Source of the DNA: Photorhabdus asymbiotica
Lineage (GTDB): Bacteria > Pseudomonadota > Gammaproteobacteria > Enterobacterales > Enterobacteriaceae
Direction of reading: 5' to 3'
DNA: 64,000 nt
Assembly (NCBI RefSeq): GCF_003634575.1
Contig: NZ_RBLJ01000005.1
Location: 1-64,000, forward strand
Shown here: positions 1-13,963 of the stretch, one piece after another
Layout: each line of letters starts with the position of its first letter
Numbering within the stretch: the stretch's first letter is position 1
Program-made: the position numbers and the translations under genes
Notes under the pieces: generated by a model
The model's input: the letters and a program-made list of their open reading frames with translations, nothing else
What the model was told of the DNA's origin: nothing
The model's database searches: none

Positions 1-2
1 AT

Positions 3-203
3 CTTGATTATATTCTATGGACTGAACAAAAATAAAACAGCAAGTCAAGAGAAAAATTATTCGTCCAATACCTGCCAGAGAAACTAGATGCTTTAAAAAA
101 ATGGTGTGAGCGGTTGGATATGCTAGCGGGTAATTATGAGAATATGGTTTTAATCAGTAGTAAAAGCACACAGGATTATTTCTACAACGTTAAATTTAGG
201 TGA
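3..203 (+). pseudogene. Fragment of an unidentified coding region with an in-frame stop
   Basis: One reading frame stays open across this stretch except for a TAA at 33-35. It encodes protein-like text including EKLDALKKWCERLDMLAGNY and ends at TGA 201-203. No start with a ribosome-binding site is visible, and the left part lies outside the window. I do not recognise the family. The ERIC element that follows at once suggests the tail of a decayed gene. Confidence 0.3.
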
Positions 204-228
204 TGATGCTAAAGGCTTCCTGCTGTTC

Positions 229-355
229 TATACCCTATGGATTTCAAGATGCATCGCGACGGCAAGGGAATGAATCCCCGGGAGCATAGATAACTATGTG
301 ACCGGGGTGAGTGAGTGCAGCCAACAAAGAGGCAACTTGAAAGATAACGGGTATA
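229..355 (+). repeat. ERIC element, copy 1
   Basis: 127-bp enterobacterial repetitive intergenic consensus element. The ends are the inverted pair tataccctatggatttcaag and cttgaaagataacgggtata, and the conserved core contains gaatccccgggagcatag and gtgagtgagtgcagccaac. It is in the opposite orientation to the copy at 2454-2580, so the two bracket the decayed effector region. Confidence 0.95.
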
Positions 356-579
356 AACGCAGAGACTTGTAATCTCCCTTATATAAAGTTTTGACGTTAA
401 ATACGCACTCTATACACCAATAATTAACAGTAAAGGTGAACAGATCGCGCAGTTGAGAGGGAAAAAATACTTTTTAAGGAGTATATTCTGGCAGGAATTA
501 AATTGTTTTTGTTGACCCTGCTTGTTATATAAACCAAGATGTCAAAATAATTAACATTAAACTGGTGTAAGGAGGACAC

Positions 580-1466
580 ATGACATATAAGAAATATGAT
601 CCCAGTGTGGAAGGTTACATGGGGGATTTTTTAAGGGGGAATGTGGGGATTAATCAGCTAAAGCCTCAACATGAATTTTTTGATGCTATAGGGTTAGAAA
701 AGGTATTAAGTGATAATACCATATATATTGCCCTTCTCATTCCAGAAGAAGCGGTGGAGTATTCTAAGTGATATCAATCCTTTTTCACCAACAAAGCCAA
801 AAATAAAATTAAATAATTACCATGAGAAGGTTTTTACTGTTACCGATTCCATTTCACCTTTTACCGGAAATATACATGATTTTTTTTGGATTTTCCGCGA
901 TTGTCCGAGAGTTTAAAAGTATAGGGATCACCGCAACGGAATATTTCGATAAAAATGGCAAGTGTTATATAAAAATATCAGGTCATGCAGGTCCTAGACG
1001 TATTATTACCGGAACACGATACGGTGCTAACAATCCTAAAATGTTGGCGATGGGTATAGAACAACAAGGTCTTAATTCAAGTTATTGTTAAAGGAGTTAA
1101 ATTCTGCATTATCTTTTCTGTTATGTATCGAACGATTGAAGCTGTTTTTAAAGATGAATATACCTTAGCGGATTTTATTGGCAACATAACTGTTGACATG
1201 GCTAAAACTGCCGTTATAGCAGCTACTTCTTGGGCTGTGGGTTCATTTTGACTACTACAGCTATTTTAGGTGGTAGTATTATTGCCGTTGCTGGAATAGT
1301 TATTCTTATTGGATTTGGAGTTGCTGTTGGTTTAGAAATTCTCGATACAAAATATGGAATAAGTAAAAAGTTAATAGAGTTAATAAAAGAGGAAATGAAA
1401 AGAAAACCAAAGTCACCAGAAGGAAATTTACAACATGTATTTAACAGCTTAGGTAAAATAAAGTGA
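580..1466 (+). pseudogene. Frameshifted effector-like gene with a C-terminal hydrophobic hairpin
   Basis: A strong ribosome-binding site (aaggagg) precedes ATG 580 (MTYKKYDPSVEGYMG). The protein can only be followed by changing frame: 580 to about 765, about 760 to 880, about 880 to 1085, about 1070 to 1248, then about 1250 to TGA 1464-1466. One break falls on a run of eight T near 870-880. Rejoined, the product is about 290 residues: a soluble N-terminal part, a segment with FDKNGKCYIKISGHAGPRRI and TRYGANNPKMLAMGI, then alanine- and glycine-rich hydrophobic stretches (AKTAVIAATSWAVGS and GGSIIAVAGIVILIGFGVAV) ending in a lysine-rich tail. That hairpin resembles membrane-inserting effector domains, and a membrane protein gene overlaps the 3' end. 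A pore-forming effector is an inference. Sequencing error at homopolymers is an alternative for some breaks. Confidence 0.6.
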
Positions 1467-1852
1467 ATAATAAGTATGTAAAAATCACATACGGAACAAT
1501 ATTATTGCTAGTAGTCACATCTATAATGTACTTAGTGAGTGACTGTGTTTTTTCATTAATTTTAATGAAAGAAAAAATAATATTTTCTGGCCCTATTGTT
1601 ATGTATTTCATTTCCTTTAATATTCTATGCTATATCAGGTTCTATTTTTTCTTTGTTTTTGATCGATTGCCGAAACTTAATAAGCTGATTATCAGATATT
1701 TAACTATGCTGATGATTGCATCATTTATCGTTAGTTTTCCTATCTCTCTTTATGTTAACTATAAGTTAAAAAATGATGGTTATTTAACATGTGACAAAAT
1801 ATCGTGGATGTCACCAACAACTTACGTGAAAAATTTATCACTTTGTGAATGA
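1463..1852 (+). CDS. DUF1240-like small inner-membrane protein, probable immunity protein
   Basis: 129 residues with about four hydrophobic segments (near residues 8-32, 41-62, 75-97 and a weaker one) and a short C-terminal tail ending DGYLTCDKISWMSP...LSLCE. This tail is characteristic of DUF1240-type proteins of Photorhabdus, Yersinia and relatives as I recall them. The start is GTG 1463, overlapping the TGA of the upstream effector pseudogene by four bases, so the two were translationally coupled. A small membrane protein directly behind a membrane-inserting toxin is the usual arrangement for an immunity protein against a pore former. The frame is intact although its partner is broken, as expected when immunity outlives the toxin. 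The function is inferred. Confidence 0.65.
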   Translation: MNNKYVKITYGTILLLVVTSIMYLVSDCVFSLILMKEKIIFSGPIVMYFISFNILCYIRFYFFFVFDRLPKLNKLIIRYLTMLMIASFIVSFPISLYVNYKLKNDGYLTCDKISWMSPTTYVKNLSLCE

Positions 1853-1893
1853 AAGCTTTTGTAAATATTCCGTCCTCATGTTTTCCTATGTTT

Positions 1894-1920
1894 AGCCTCT
1901 GAAATTTAGAGGCTTTTTTA
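1894..1920 (+). terminator. Rho-independent terminator after the immunity-like gene
   Basis: A perfect 7-bp stem (agcctct / agaggct) with a short AT loop, followed by a T run, about 40 bases after the stop at 1852. Confidence 0.8.
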
Positions 1921-2029
1921 TTATTTATCATGATGTTAAATCGTGTTTTAAACACATAAAAATTTATCACAAAACACCGCGGAAAAATTACCTGAATTGC
2001 GCCAGCAAAAAACCGATCTGACTAGTTAA

Positions 2030-2236
2030 ATGCATTCCCTTCTCACTAAGGCGGAATACGAAAAGCGTTCGATAAGCGATGACAAAGCAAAACAATTTGA
2101 CGAACTACGCCCCCTGAATGCTGAAATTGCCCGCTATGAGGTACTTGCTGGTGAAGAACGTTCCCGAATGAGTAATCCTGTTCAGAGAGGTGATCGCCTC
2201 AGCAATAAGGAGAATAGATTATTGCGAGCAGCCTAG
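2030..2236 (+). pseudogene. Remnant of an unidentified, probably coiled-coil protein
   Basis: Open stretch of 68 codons, rich in charged residues and predicted helical (LLTKAEYEKRSISDDKAKQF, then ARYEVLAGEERSRM). The same frame is open upstream from 1979 and interrupted only by the TAA immediately before ATG 2030, which has no ribosome-binding site. I read it as an internal piece of a larger broken gene. The family is not recognised. It belongs to the same decayed ERIC-bounded segment as the effector pseudogene. The stretch from here to the next ERIC copy holds no further supportable gene. Confidence 0.25.
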
Positions 2237-2453
2237 GAATACATCCCTCAGAAATTTGGCCGAACCAATATTTTGATGATAATGGGCATTCCATCAAACG
2301 AATTATTCGAAAATTTTCTACTGAACAGCCCTGATATGATTAAACCATGTTCTGAGGATTACTATATATTCCTGAATCATGAAACCAAAAATGCGTCATC
2401 GTTGATGTTCTCATCTTATGCCGCATTTACGCGATTTTATGGCTATTCATGTA

Positions 2454-2580
2454 TATACCCATTATCTTTCAAGTTACCTCTTTGTTGGCTGCACTCACTC
2501 ACCCCAGTCACAGAGTTATCTATGCTCCCGGGGATTCGCTCCCTGGCCGTCGCGATGCATCTTGAAATCCATAGGGTATA
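2454..2580 (-). repeat. ERIC element, copy 2
   Basis: 127-bp element in inverted orientation relative to copy 1: it begins tatacccattatctttcaag and ends cttgaaatccatagggtata. It lies just beyond the 3' end of metA and closes the decayed segment that copy 1 opens. Confidence 0.95.
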
Positions 2581-2612
2581 AATACTTATATTAAATACAA
2601 AATAATGACATC

Positions 2613-3554
2613 TTAATCATATGAATTTATTAAATTTATATCAAAATTAATCAGATCATATGGAGTGATCTGATACACATAATAATTCAGCCAGTTGGAA
2701 AATAATAAATGCCCATGGCTACGCCATGATGCCAGCGGCTTTCTTTCTGGATTATTATCCGGGAAATAATTTACTGGGATCTTTGGATCTAAATCTGCTG
2801 CTAAATCACGTAAATATTCACTAGCCAATGTTTCACTATCATACTCAGGATGGCCGGTGACAAATACCATACGTTTATCTTTACTGGCCAACAAGTATGC
2901 CCCTGCTTCTTCAGAGCTGGAGAGAACTTCCAAATCAGTATGTTCACGAATAATATGCTCAGGAAAGTCTGCATAGCGGGAATGAGGGGCAAAAAAAGAT
3001 TCATCAAAACCACGAGTCAATAATGCCAGAGGGTCCAAAGTAGAGTGAGAATAAACACCGGATAATTTCACTTCTCTGGTAAATTTAGGCAAACCATACA
3101 AAATATTCAACGCAGCTTGTACAGCCCAACAGATAAACAAAGTAGAAGTCACATGCTCCTTTGCCCAACTAATTATTCTTTCGATCTGTCCCCAATATGC
3201 CACATCTTCAAATTCAACTAATCCCAACGGAGCACCAGTGACAATTAAACCATCAAAATTTTGGTGCTTTATCCGTTCAAAATCACAATAAAAATTGTCT
3301 AAATGCTCAGCAGGCGTATTCCTACACTTGCGGTTATCTACTCTGAGCAGTTGAATGTCTACCTGTAAAGGCGAATTGGATAACAATCGTAAAAATTGAT
3401 TTTCAGTCTCAATTTTCTTTGGCATCAAGTTAAGCAGCAATACCTTTAACGGACGTATATTTTGAATATTTGCACGAGTAGATGTCATCACGAACACATT
3501 CTCATTTCGTAAAAAATTCACTGCGGGTAGTTCATCCGGTATACAAATTGGCAT
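2613..3554 (-). CDS. metA: Homoserine O-succinyltransferase
   Basis: Cytoplasmic enzyme that commits homoserine to methionine synthesis by transferring succinyl from succinyl-CoA to its hydroxyl. The 313-residue product follows E. coli MetA almost residue for residue from [20 protein letters not shown]. The catalytic Cys142 is in [10 protein letters not shown], and His235 and Glu237 are in GHPEYD, the canonical triad. The C-terminus is a few residues longer than the usual 309. Start ATG 3554 matches the family start. The gene is monocistronic. Two tandem MetJ-box-like octamers lie about 35 bases upstream, so repression by MetJ with S-adenosylmethionine is expected. It sits beside the rRNA operon, as in E. 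coli. Confidence 0.97.
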   Translation of the reverse strand: MPICIPDELPAVNFLRNENVFVMTSTRANIQNIRPLKVLLLNLMPKKIETENQFLRLLSNSPLQVDIQLLRVDNRKCRNTPAEHLDNFYCDFERIKHQNFDGLIVTGAPLGLVEFEDVAYWGQIERIISWAKEHVTSTLFICWAVQAALNILYGLPKFTREVKLSGVYSHSTLDPLALLTRGFDESFFAPHSRYADFPEHIIREHTDLEVLSSSEEAGAYLLASKDKRMVFVTGHPEYDSETLASEYLRDLAADLDPKIPVNYFPDNNPERKPLASWRSHGHLLFSNWLNYYVYQITPYDLINFDINLINSYD

Positions 3555-3588
3555 GCTATGACCTCAATTTTTATCCATTTATACGCTT

Positions 3589-3604
3589 AGACTTCTAGAC
3601 AGCT
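3589..3604 (-). promoter_or_regulatory. Tandem MetJ boxes upstream of metA
   Basis: Two adjacent octamers, agacttct and agacagct, match the met-box consensus AGACGTCT at 7 and 6 of 8 positions. Adjacent 8-bp units are how MetJ dimers bind cooperatively. The position just upstream of the metA start fits repression. Confidence 0.7.
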
Positions 3605-3773
3605 AAATCTAACTAAGTATTAACCGAATGTCGAGGCTTTACAAGTAAGCTGAAATTATTTCATTTTTGGTCATATCATGATGTTCAACATGACAAAAGT
3701 TAACAAATTTTTAATATTTAAAATTAAAAATAATTTACAATATATTTTTTACATAGAAAAATTATAAGGTAGG

Positions 3774-3965
3774 TTGATTCAATTCCAGGGTAAAACATCC
3801 CAGGATTCAATGATAGAAAGCCGTAAAATAACGCCGGAAGTGAGAAAATGGATAAAGCGGTTAATTTGGAAAGAATTAAGTCCTGAACAGATCGCTGATT
3901 ATTTGAAGCAACATAAAGGGATATTTTTGCATCATGAGACGATTTATATGGCTCGACAATGTTAG
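3774..3965 (+). pseudogene. IS30-family transposase fragment
   Basis: About 60 codons encode an internal piece of an IS30 transposase: ITPEVRKWIKRLIWKELSPEQIADYLKQH, then GIFLHHETIYM, the well-conserved region just before the catalytic core. Homology stops right after HHETIY, where an intact protein would continue into the DDE domain. No terminal inverted repeats are visible. It is an inactive scrap in the spacer between metA and the rRNA operon. The rest of the spacer (3605-3773 and 3966-4092) shows no gene. Confidence 0.75.
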
Positions 3966-4092
3966 CCTCATTCAGACTGGATAACCATGGCAGGATGAAC
4001 GCGGGGAGACAAGAATCGCAGAGCAAGATGGATTCGTCCGCTCACCTGGCCCCATACGGATCGCAGTAGTAACCCGGTATCCCCCCCAATAC

Positions 4093-4124
4093 GCAAAAAA
4101 CCCCCAGCACACGCTGAGGGTTTC
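4093..4124 (-). terminator. Terminator of the rRNA operon
   Basis: Read on the minus strand, accctcagc and gctgggggt form a GC-rich stem with a 4-base loop, followed by a run of six T, just after the 5S gene. Confidence 0.9.
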
Positions 4125-4136
4125 CATGGTATATCA

Positions 4137-4256
4137 AGCCTGGCAGTGTCCTACTCTCGCATGGGGAGACCCCACACTACCATCGGCGCTACGGCGTTTC
4201 ACTGCTGAGTTCGGCATGGGGTCAGGTGGGACCACCGCGCTATCGCCGCCAGGCGT
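4137..4256 (-). rRNA. rrf: 5S ribosomal RNA
   Basis: The minus strand matches enterobacterial 5S rRNA from gcctggcggcgatagcgcgg through cccatgccgaactcag to ggacactgccaggc. The two ends pair as the closing stem. Last gene of the rRNA operon; ends are accurate to a few bases. Confidence 0.97.
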
Positions 4257-4388
4257 ATTCTGTTTTACTCCGACCGTTGCGACGCTCTCTCCCGCAACCA
4301 CCGGAACCAATCTCTGAACAAGCTGAAATTCATCTCTCTTCTGACAGCTGTCCACTGTCTTCTGACACCAAAACACCTTCGGCGTTGT

Positions 4389-7410
<3,022 letters not shown>

Positions 7411-7509
7411 TCACAACCCGAAACTGTCTCGGATTGTGCAGCTTGAGAGACTCGTCAATAATACCTCGGTGATATTATCAACAGTTTCAATTTTTCAGCT
7501 TGTTCCAGA

Positions 7510-7521
7510 TTGTTAAAGAGC
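7510..7521 (-). promoter_or_regulatory. boxA in the 16S-23S spacer
   Basis: Reads gctctttaacaa on the minus strand, the Nus-factor antitermination boxA motif, between tRNA-Glu and 23S. The rest of the spacer (7411-7599) has no other recognisable gene. Confidence 0.75.
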
Positions 7522-7599
7522 TTATATCGCTAAACCGATTCTTAAAATCCGCTTAAAGATACATCAACGACCACGCCTTTCACCCGTCGTCCCGCAAGG

Positions 7600-7675
7600 T
7601 GGCGTCCCCTAGGGGATTCGAACCCCTGTTACCGCCGTGAAAGGGCGGTGTCCTAGGCCTCTAGACGAAGGGGAC
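7600..7675 (-). tRNA. gltV: tRNA-Glu (anticodon TTC)
   Basis: 76 nt on the minus strand, from gtccccttcgtctagaggcc to gaatcccctaggggacgcca. The acceptor stem gtcccct/aggggac pairs fully, the anticodon loop is ctttcac with anticodon ttc, the T loop is ttcgaat, and CCA is encoded. It lies in the 16S-23S spacer, as in E. coli rrnE. No integrated element is attached to its 3' end. Confidence 0.97.
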
Positions 7676-7757
7676 CCGATAGTCAGCTTCGCAGACGCAC
7701 CCGTGCTCTACTTTCATCAGACAATCTGTGTGAGCACTGCACTCAACGCATCTCAGG

Positions 7758-9302
<1,545 letters not shown>

Positions 9303-9429
9303 AAAGTTTGATGCTCAAAGAATCGTCCTGTTAGTTCGTAATGAATTAACTGTTGTTCACTCTTCAAGACTTTAAAACGTATTTTTTGTGATACCGTCTT
9401 GTGAGTGCCCACACAGATTGTCTGATTAA

Positions 9430-9442
9430 TTGTTAAAGAGCA
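9430..9442 (-). promoter_or_regulatory. boxA antitermination site in the rrn leader
   Basis: Minus strand tgctctttaacaa, about 130 bases upstream of 16S, the expected Nus-factor boxA of the leader. Confidence 0.8.
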
Positions 9443-9484
9443 GGCCAAATCAAAAATTAATATTCTCGGTCAGCCGGGCTGCGT

Positions 9485-9512
9485 ATATTACGCCGTTTGC
9501 CCGCAGAGTCAA
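9485..9512 (-). promoter_or_regulatory. rrn P2 promoter
   Basis: On the minus strand, TTGACT (9512-9507), a 16-base spacer and TAATAT (9490-9485). The 16-base spacing and the position nearer the gene are typical of the P2 rRNA promoter. Confidence 0.75.
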
Positions 9513-9580
9513 GCCCTTATTGGCTTTTCTCTGCCTGGCCTGACAACGTTTATCAGCGTTGTGTCGGTCAGTGGTGGCGC

Positions 9581-9608
9581 ATTATAGGGGATTCTTCGGT
9601 GCTGGCAA
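9581..9608 (-). promoter_or_regulatory. rrn P1 promoter
   Basis: On the minus strand, TTGCCA (9608-9603), a 16-base spacer and a perfect TATAAT (9586-9581), followed by gcgccacc, the GC-rich discriminator seen at E. coli rrn P1 promoters. Growth-rate control is expected. AT-rich sequence upstream could serve as an UP element. Confidence 0.85.
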
Positions 9609-9726
9609 TAATTATTTTGAAAAAAATTTATCGTTTGATTAATTCCACAGCAAAGCTCTACTTTATACCTACTTACCAACAGATTTATCCACATATGGCT
9701 AGTTGAATGAAAATTTATCGAGCATC

Positions 9727-9742
9727 ACGCAAACGTTTTCGT
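9727..9742 (+). promoter_or_regulatory. PurR operator upstream of purHD
   Basis: The 16-base sequence acgcaaacgttttcgt is a full match to the PurR consensus, centred about 150 bases before purH. Hypoxanthine- or guanine-dependent repression of purHD is expected by analogy with E. coli. The rest of 9609-9884 holds the divergent purH and rrn promoter regions and no gene. Confidence 0.9.
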
Positions 9743-9884
9743 TACAATTCGGTGGTTAAAATCATCAAGTGATTTTATCTGACTATATTGAAATGTTATT
9801 GCAGTACTCATTTTTTCTGTCCTGATATAGTGGGTTCTTCCCAATAACATGTTACTGCCTCATAAAATCCAAGGGATCAAACCA

Positions 9885-11474
9885 ATGCAACAGCTTCGTC
9901 CAATCCGCCGTGCCCTGCTGAGTGTTTCCGACAAATCAGGGATTGTTGAATTTGCGAAAGCCTTATCTGAACGCGGTGTTGAATTACTCTCTACTGGTGG
10001 TACAGCCTATTTACTCGCTGAGTCAGGTCTGAAGGTTACTGAAGTTTCAGATTACACTGGCTTTCCTGAAATGATGGATGGTCGCGTTAAGACATTGCAT
10101 CCTAAAGTACATGGCGGAATCCTTGGTCGCCGCGGGCAAGATGATGAAATCATGACGCAGCATCAAATCTCACCGATCGATATGGTGGTTGTGAATCTAT
10201 ATCCATTTGCTCAGACCGTTGCTAAACCAAATTGTACTTTGGCTGATGCTGTCGAAAACATTGATATCGGCGGTCCAACTATGGTTCGCTCTGCGGCTAA
10301 GAATCATAAAGATGTAGCGATTGTAGTTAATAGTAATGATTATGAAAAAATCATTGAAGAGATGGATAACAATCAGGATTCACTAACACAATCAACCCGT
10401 TTCAATTTAGCAATCAAAGCATTTGAACACACTGCTGCTTATGACAGCATGATTGCTAACTATTTTGGCAAACTGGTTGCTCCTTATTATGGTGATACAA
10501 CTCAACCATCAGGACGTTTCCCTCGTACTCTGAATTTGAATTTCATTAAAAAGCAGGATATGCGTTACGGTGAGAACAGCCATCAGGACGCTGCTTTCTA
10601 TATAGAAGAGAATCTCTCTGAATCATCTATTGCAACTGCAACTCAGTTACAAGGCAAAGCGCTTTCTTATAACAATATTGCAGATACAGATGCAGCTCTG
10701 GAATGCGTTAAGGAATTCGTAGAGCCAGCATGTGTGATTGTTAAGCATGCTAATCCATGCGGTGTAGCAATTGGTAAAGATATTCACGAAGCCTATGATC
10801 GCGCATTCAAAACAGATCCAACCTCTGCTTTTGGTGGCATTATTGCTTTTAACCGCGAAATTGATACTAAAACCGCACAAACCATTATCGACCGCCAATT
10901 TGTAGAGGTGATTATCGCTCCCTCAATAAACGAAGAGGCATTACCATTACTGGCTACCAAGCAAAACATCCGTGTTCTGATATCTGGTAAATGGGAAACC
11001 CGCATTGCTGGCCTTGATTTCAAACGTGTTAACGGTGGTCTGCTGGTACAAGATCGTGATCTTGGTATGGTAACAGCCAATGACCTGCGTGTAGTTTCCA
11101 AACGCCAGCCAACTGAGCAAGAAATGAAAGATGCTCTGTTCTGCTGGAAAGTCGCTAAATTTGTTAAATCCAACGCAATTGTTTACGCAAAAAATGATAT
11201 GACCATCGGAATTGGCGCCGGCCAGATGAGCCGTGTCTATTCTGCAAAAATTGCCGGGATTAAAGCAGCTGATGAAGGTTTAGAAGTTCAGGGATGCGCA
11301 ATGGCATCTGACGCATTTTTCCCATTCCGCGATGGTATTGATGCAGCTGCCGCTGTCGGCGTGAGCTGTGTTATCCAACCTGGTGGTTCAATCCGCGATG
11401 ACGAAGTCATCGCAGCAGCTGATGAACACGACATTGCCATGATCTTCACTGGTATGCGCCATTTCCGCCACTAA
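9885..11474 (+). CDS. purH: Bifunctional AICAR formyltransferase / IMP cyclohydrolase
   Basis: Catalyses the last two steps of purine synthesis: formyl transfer to AICAR, then ring closure to IMP. I place the start at ATG 9885 ([19 protein letters not shown]), behind aaggga. An in-frame ATG at 9849 would add 12 residues not found in the family. The 529-residue length equals E. coli PurH. The N-terminal cyclohydrolase (MGS-like) domain has [12 protein letters not shown] and [13 protein letters not shown]. The C-terminal transformylase has the catalytic Lys-His in [10 protein letters not shown] near residue 287, and [12 protein letters not shown]. It is followed 21 bases later by purD and preceded by a PurR box. 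Confidence 0.98.
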   Translation: MQQLRPIRRALLSVSDKSGIVEFAKALSERGVELLSTGGTAYLLAESGLKVTEVSDYTGFPEMMDGRVKTLHPKVHGGILGRRGQDDEIMTQHQISPIDMVVVNLYPFAQTVAKPNCTLADAVENIDIGGPTMVRSAAKNHKDVAIVVNSNDYEKIIEEMDNNQDSLTQSTRFNLAIKAFEHTAAYDSMIANYFGKLVAPYYGDTTQPSGRFPRTLNLNFIKKQDMRYGENSHQDAAFYIEENLSESSIATATQLQGKALSYNNIADTDAALECVKEFVEPACVIVKHANPCGVAIGKDIHEAYDRAFKTDPTSAFGGIIAFNREIDTKTAQTIIDRQFVEVIIAPSINEEALPLLATKQNIRVLISGKWETRIAGLDFKRVNGGLLVQDRDLGMVTANDLRVVSKRQPTEQEMKDALFCWKVAKFVKSNAIVYAKNDMTIGIGAGQMSRVYSAKIAGIKAADEGLEVQGCAMASDAFFPFRDGIDAAAAVGVSCVIQPGGSIRDDEVIAAADEHDIAMIFTGMRHFRH

Positions 11475-11495
11475 TCGATAACAGGAGTTAACTCA

Positions 11496-12779
11496 ATGAA
11501 TATTTTAATTATTGGTAGCGGTGGACGCGAGCATGCTCTGGCATGGAAAGCGGCGCAATCTCCTTTAGCTGATAAGATCTATGTTGCTCCGGGAAATGCA
11601 GGGACGGAGCTGGAAAATCATCTAGAAAATATTGATATCTCAGCAACAGATATCGACGGCCTGTTGGCATTTGCACAAAGCCATGATATCGAGCTGACTA
11701 TCGTTGGCCCTGAAGCACCACTGGTAATGGGTATTGTCGATGTATTCCAAAACGCGGGACTGACTATCTTTGGCCCAACTCAGGCAGCCGCTCAGTTAGA
11801 AGGTTCAAAAGCATTCACCAAAGATTTTCTGGCACGCCATAAAATCCCAACTGCTGCTTATCAGAATTTTACAGAAATCGAACCTGCTCTCACCTATCTG
11901 GATAAAGTCGGCGTTCCCATTGTCATAAAAGCAGATGGACTCGCCGCCGGTAAAGGTGTGATTGTTGCTATGACACGGGAAGAAGCACGGTCCGCAATAA
12001 AAGATATGCTAGCCGGAAATGCATTTGGTGATGCCGGCCACCGAATTGTTATTGAAGAGTTTTTAACTGGCGAGGAAGCGAGTTTTATCGTTATGGTCGA
12101 TGGTAAGAATGTCATTCCTATGGCGACCAGCCAAGATCATAAACGCGTAGGTGACGGTGATACTGGCCCAAATACTGGCGGAATGGGCGCCTATTCACCA
12201 GCACCGGTAGTCACCGATGAGATCCACCAGCGTATTATGGAAGAGGTTATTTATCCTACCGTTAATGGTATGGCTGCTGAAGGTCATGTCTATACGGGCT
12301 TTCTTTATGCTGGGTTGATGATCAATCAGGATGGAGAGCCAAAAGTGATTGAATTTAACTGCCGCTTTGGTGATCCGGAAACCCAACCGATTATGATGCG
12401 TATGCATTCCGATCTGATTGAACTTTGTCTGGCTGGTGCAAAAGGCGAGCTTGCTGGTAAAACATCTGATTGGGACAAACGCCCGGCTCTGGGCGTGGTG
12501 CTGGCTGCAAACGGGTATCCCGCTGATTATCACAAAGGTGATATTATTCATGGCTTGCCTCAACAGGAAAATGGAAGCAACAAAGTTTTTCATGCAGGCA
12601 CAGCATTGCAGGATAATAATGTTATTACCTCAGGTGGGCGTGTTCTATGTGTTACAGCATTAGGAGAAACCATTGCTAATGCACAGAAAAATGCTTATCA
12701 GCAGGCAGAACAGATTACATGGAATGGCTGTTTTTACCGCAAAGATATTGGATATCGGGCCATTAATCGGCTGAAGTAA
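11496..12779 (+). CDS. purD: Phosphoribosylamine-glycine ligase (GAR synthetase)
   Basis: ATP-grasp ligase joining 5-phosphoribosylamine and glycine, the second step of purine synthesis, in the cytoplasm. 427 residues, close to the usual 429. Visible motifs are the N-terminal MNILIIGSGGREHALAWKAA, VGPEAPLVMGIVD, the ATP-grasp core VIKADGLAAGKGVIVA, and the metal-binding EFNCRFGDPETQ. It is the second gene of the purHD operon, behind an aggag ribosome-binding site, and shares the PurR-controlled promoter. Confidence 0.98.
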   Translation: MNILIIGSGGREHALAWKAAQSPLADKIYVAPGNAGTELENHLENIDISATDIDGLLAFAQSHDIELTIVGPEAPLVMGIVDVFQNAGLTIFGPTQAAAQLEGSKAFTKDFLARHKIPTAAYQNFTEIEPALTYLDKVGVPIVIKADGLAAGKGVIVAMTREEARSAIKDMLAGNAFGDAGHRIVIEEFLTGEEASFIVMVDGKNVIPMATSQDHKRVGDGDTGPNTGGMGAYSPAPVVTDEIHQRIMEEVIYPTVNGMAAEGHVYTGFLYAGLMINQDGEPKVIEFNCRFGDPETQPIMMRMHSDLIELCLAGAKGELAGKTSDWDKRPALGVVLAANGYPADYHKGDIIHGLPQQENGSNKVFHAGTALQDNNVITSGGRVLCVTALGETIANAQKNAYQQAEQITWNGCFYRKDIGYRAINRLK

Positions 12780-12787
12780 CCCCAAAA

Positions 12788-12818
12788 CTGACGGAGGTCA
12801 AAGGCTATCCTTCGTCGG
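12788..12818. terminator. Hairpin between convergent purD and yjaH
   Basis: ctgacggagg and ccttcgtcgg form a 10-bp stem just after the purD stop and overlapping the end of yjaH. No long T run follows, so termination from either side is plausible rather than shown. Confidence 0.45.
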
Positions 12819-13499
12819 TTCCCAACGGCAAAAATCATTATTTGCCACCAACAGTAATTCACGGCCAGCAGAAGCTTCCAACCAGGCAATTGTTAATTGG
12901 CCGTAACTGTTTTTTTCGCGCTGTTCAAGCCATGACTTCGCATAAGGCTCAAACTCAACGGAAACCGTTTCACCCGAACAAGTAGTGACCTTGCCGTTAT
13001 TCCAGTGACCTTGCATTAAGCGCACATTGCCTACTATCAGCGCATCACTTAATTCAAGAATCCGCTTGGCGTCAAACCGCATACGAACAATATCATCATT
13101 GGAAAGTCGTTCACGACGTGTTTTTAACCGCTTCTGCATAAAAATCACATCGCCGAATTTATCCAAACGAAGTTGTTCAGCCAGTGGATTCTCATCATTC
13201 AGAATTTCACGGCGAATTTGGCGCAAATCCCCCTGCTTATATTCGTAAAAAGTGACGATGGTATTTTCATTACGGTAAGGGCTATAAACACTCATCAGAA
13301 CCAGAGGTTTATTATTTTGATCGTTGAGGCGCCACAAGCGAACAACACCATCATCTGCGATGAATCCACTTGCACTAAAAAGAGGTTCTTTAAGTTGATT
13401 GGTACAGGCGCTGAGCGCGAAGACGAATCCTAGTGTCATCAGCCCCTGACGAACCAACAAAAGGGGATGAACACCCCTTCTATTTTTTCTTTTTTGCAA
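12798..13499 (-). CDS. yjaH: YjaH-like lipoprotein (DUF1481)
   Basis: Uncharacterised envelope lipoprotein whose gene always lies next to hupA in enterics. The lipobox is FALSAC, preceded by a hydrophobic stretch, so export and lipidation at that cysteine are expected. The body (FIADDGVVRLWRLNDQNNKP, later KVTTCSGETVSVEFEPY) matches YjaH as I recall it. The start is uncertain. The longest frame uses TTG 13499. A TTG giving MLVRQGLMTLGFVFALSAC would make a compact signal peptide, and ATG 13439 has the best ribosome-binding site (agggg) but lacks a basic n-region. It ends against purD and starts just behind hupA. Confidence 0.8.
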   Translation of the reverse strand: MQKRKNRRGVHPLLLVRQGLMTLGFVFALSACTNQLKEPLFSASGFIADDGVVRLWRLNDQNNKPLVLMSVYSPYRNENTIVTFYEYKQGDLRQIRREILNDENPLAEQLRLDKFGDVIFMQKRLKTRRERLSNDDIVRMRFDAKRILELSDALIVGNVRLMQGHWNNGKVTTCSGETVSVEFEPYAKSWLEQREKNSYGQLTIAWLEASAGRELLLVANNDFCRWEPTKDSL

Positions 13500-13504
13500 C
13501 GAAA

Positions 13505-13777
13505 TTATTTAACTGCGTCTTTCAGCGCTTTACCAGCAGAGAAAGCAGGTACATTTGCAGCCGCGATTGTAATTTCTTTACCGGTTTGAGGGTTACGACC
13601 AGTACGCTCTGCACGGTGGTTAACTTTGAAAGTACCAAAACCAACCAGCTGTACTGAATCACCCGCTTTCAGGGATTCGGTGATTGCATTCAAAGTTGAT
13701 TCCAAAGCAGCTTTTGCCTGAGCTTTAGTCAGGTCTGTACTTTCTGCGATTGCATCAACTAATTCAGTCTTATTCAT
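13505..13777 (-). CDS. hupA: DNA-binding protein HU-alpha
   Basis: 90-residue nucleoid protein that bends and compacts DNA as a homodimer or with HU-beta. The sequence is nearly identical to E. coli Hup[21 protein letters not shown], then [20 protein letters not shown], the beta arm with its conserved proline, and a terminal KALKDAVK. Start ATG 13777 has aagga upstream. It could be cotranscribed with the lipoprotein gene that follows closely. Confidence 0.98.
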   Translation of the reverse strand: MNKTELVDAIAESTDLTKAQAKAALESTLNAITESLKAGDSVQLVGFGTFKVNHRAERTGRNPQTGKEITIAAANVPAFSAGKALKDAVK

Positions 13778-13874
13778 AGATTATCCTTACAGTGTGTTTA
13801 TCGTTTGCAAAGCATCGAGTGCGACGGATATGCCGAATAACAGCACCCCTGCATACACGCACCGATAGCCACTT

Positions 13875-13914
13875 CTTTTCACCCCCCAAATGTAGAACAG
13901 AGTGGGGGCAAAAG
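13875..13914 (-). terminator. Hairpin between yjaG and hupA
   Basis: On the minus strand, cttttgccccc and gggggtgaaaag pair around a loop of about 17 bases. It lies after the yjaG stop and upstream of hupA, so it probably separates the two transcription units. There is no T tract. Confidence 0.4.
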
Positions 13915-13963
13915 TGAAGCCTTTGAACATGGCATTTAAAGCATTAAATCACGTTTTTTCACT

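Noticed and set aside
2273-2581. A 102-codon open frame running into ERIC copy 2
   Set aside because: No ribosome-binding site, the last third is ERIC sequence, and the first part has no recognised homology.
7600-7675. tRNA-Glu as an integration site for a genomic island
   Set aside because: It lies inside the rRNA operon with normal spacers on both sides and no repeat of its 3' end nearby.
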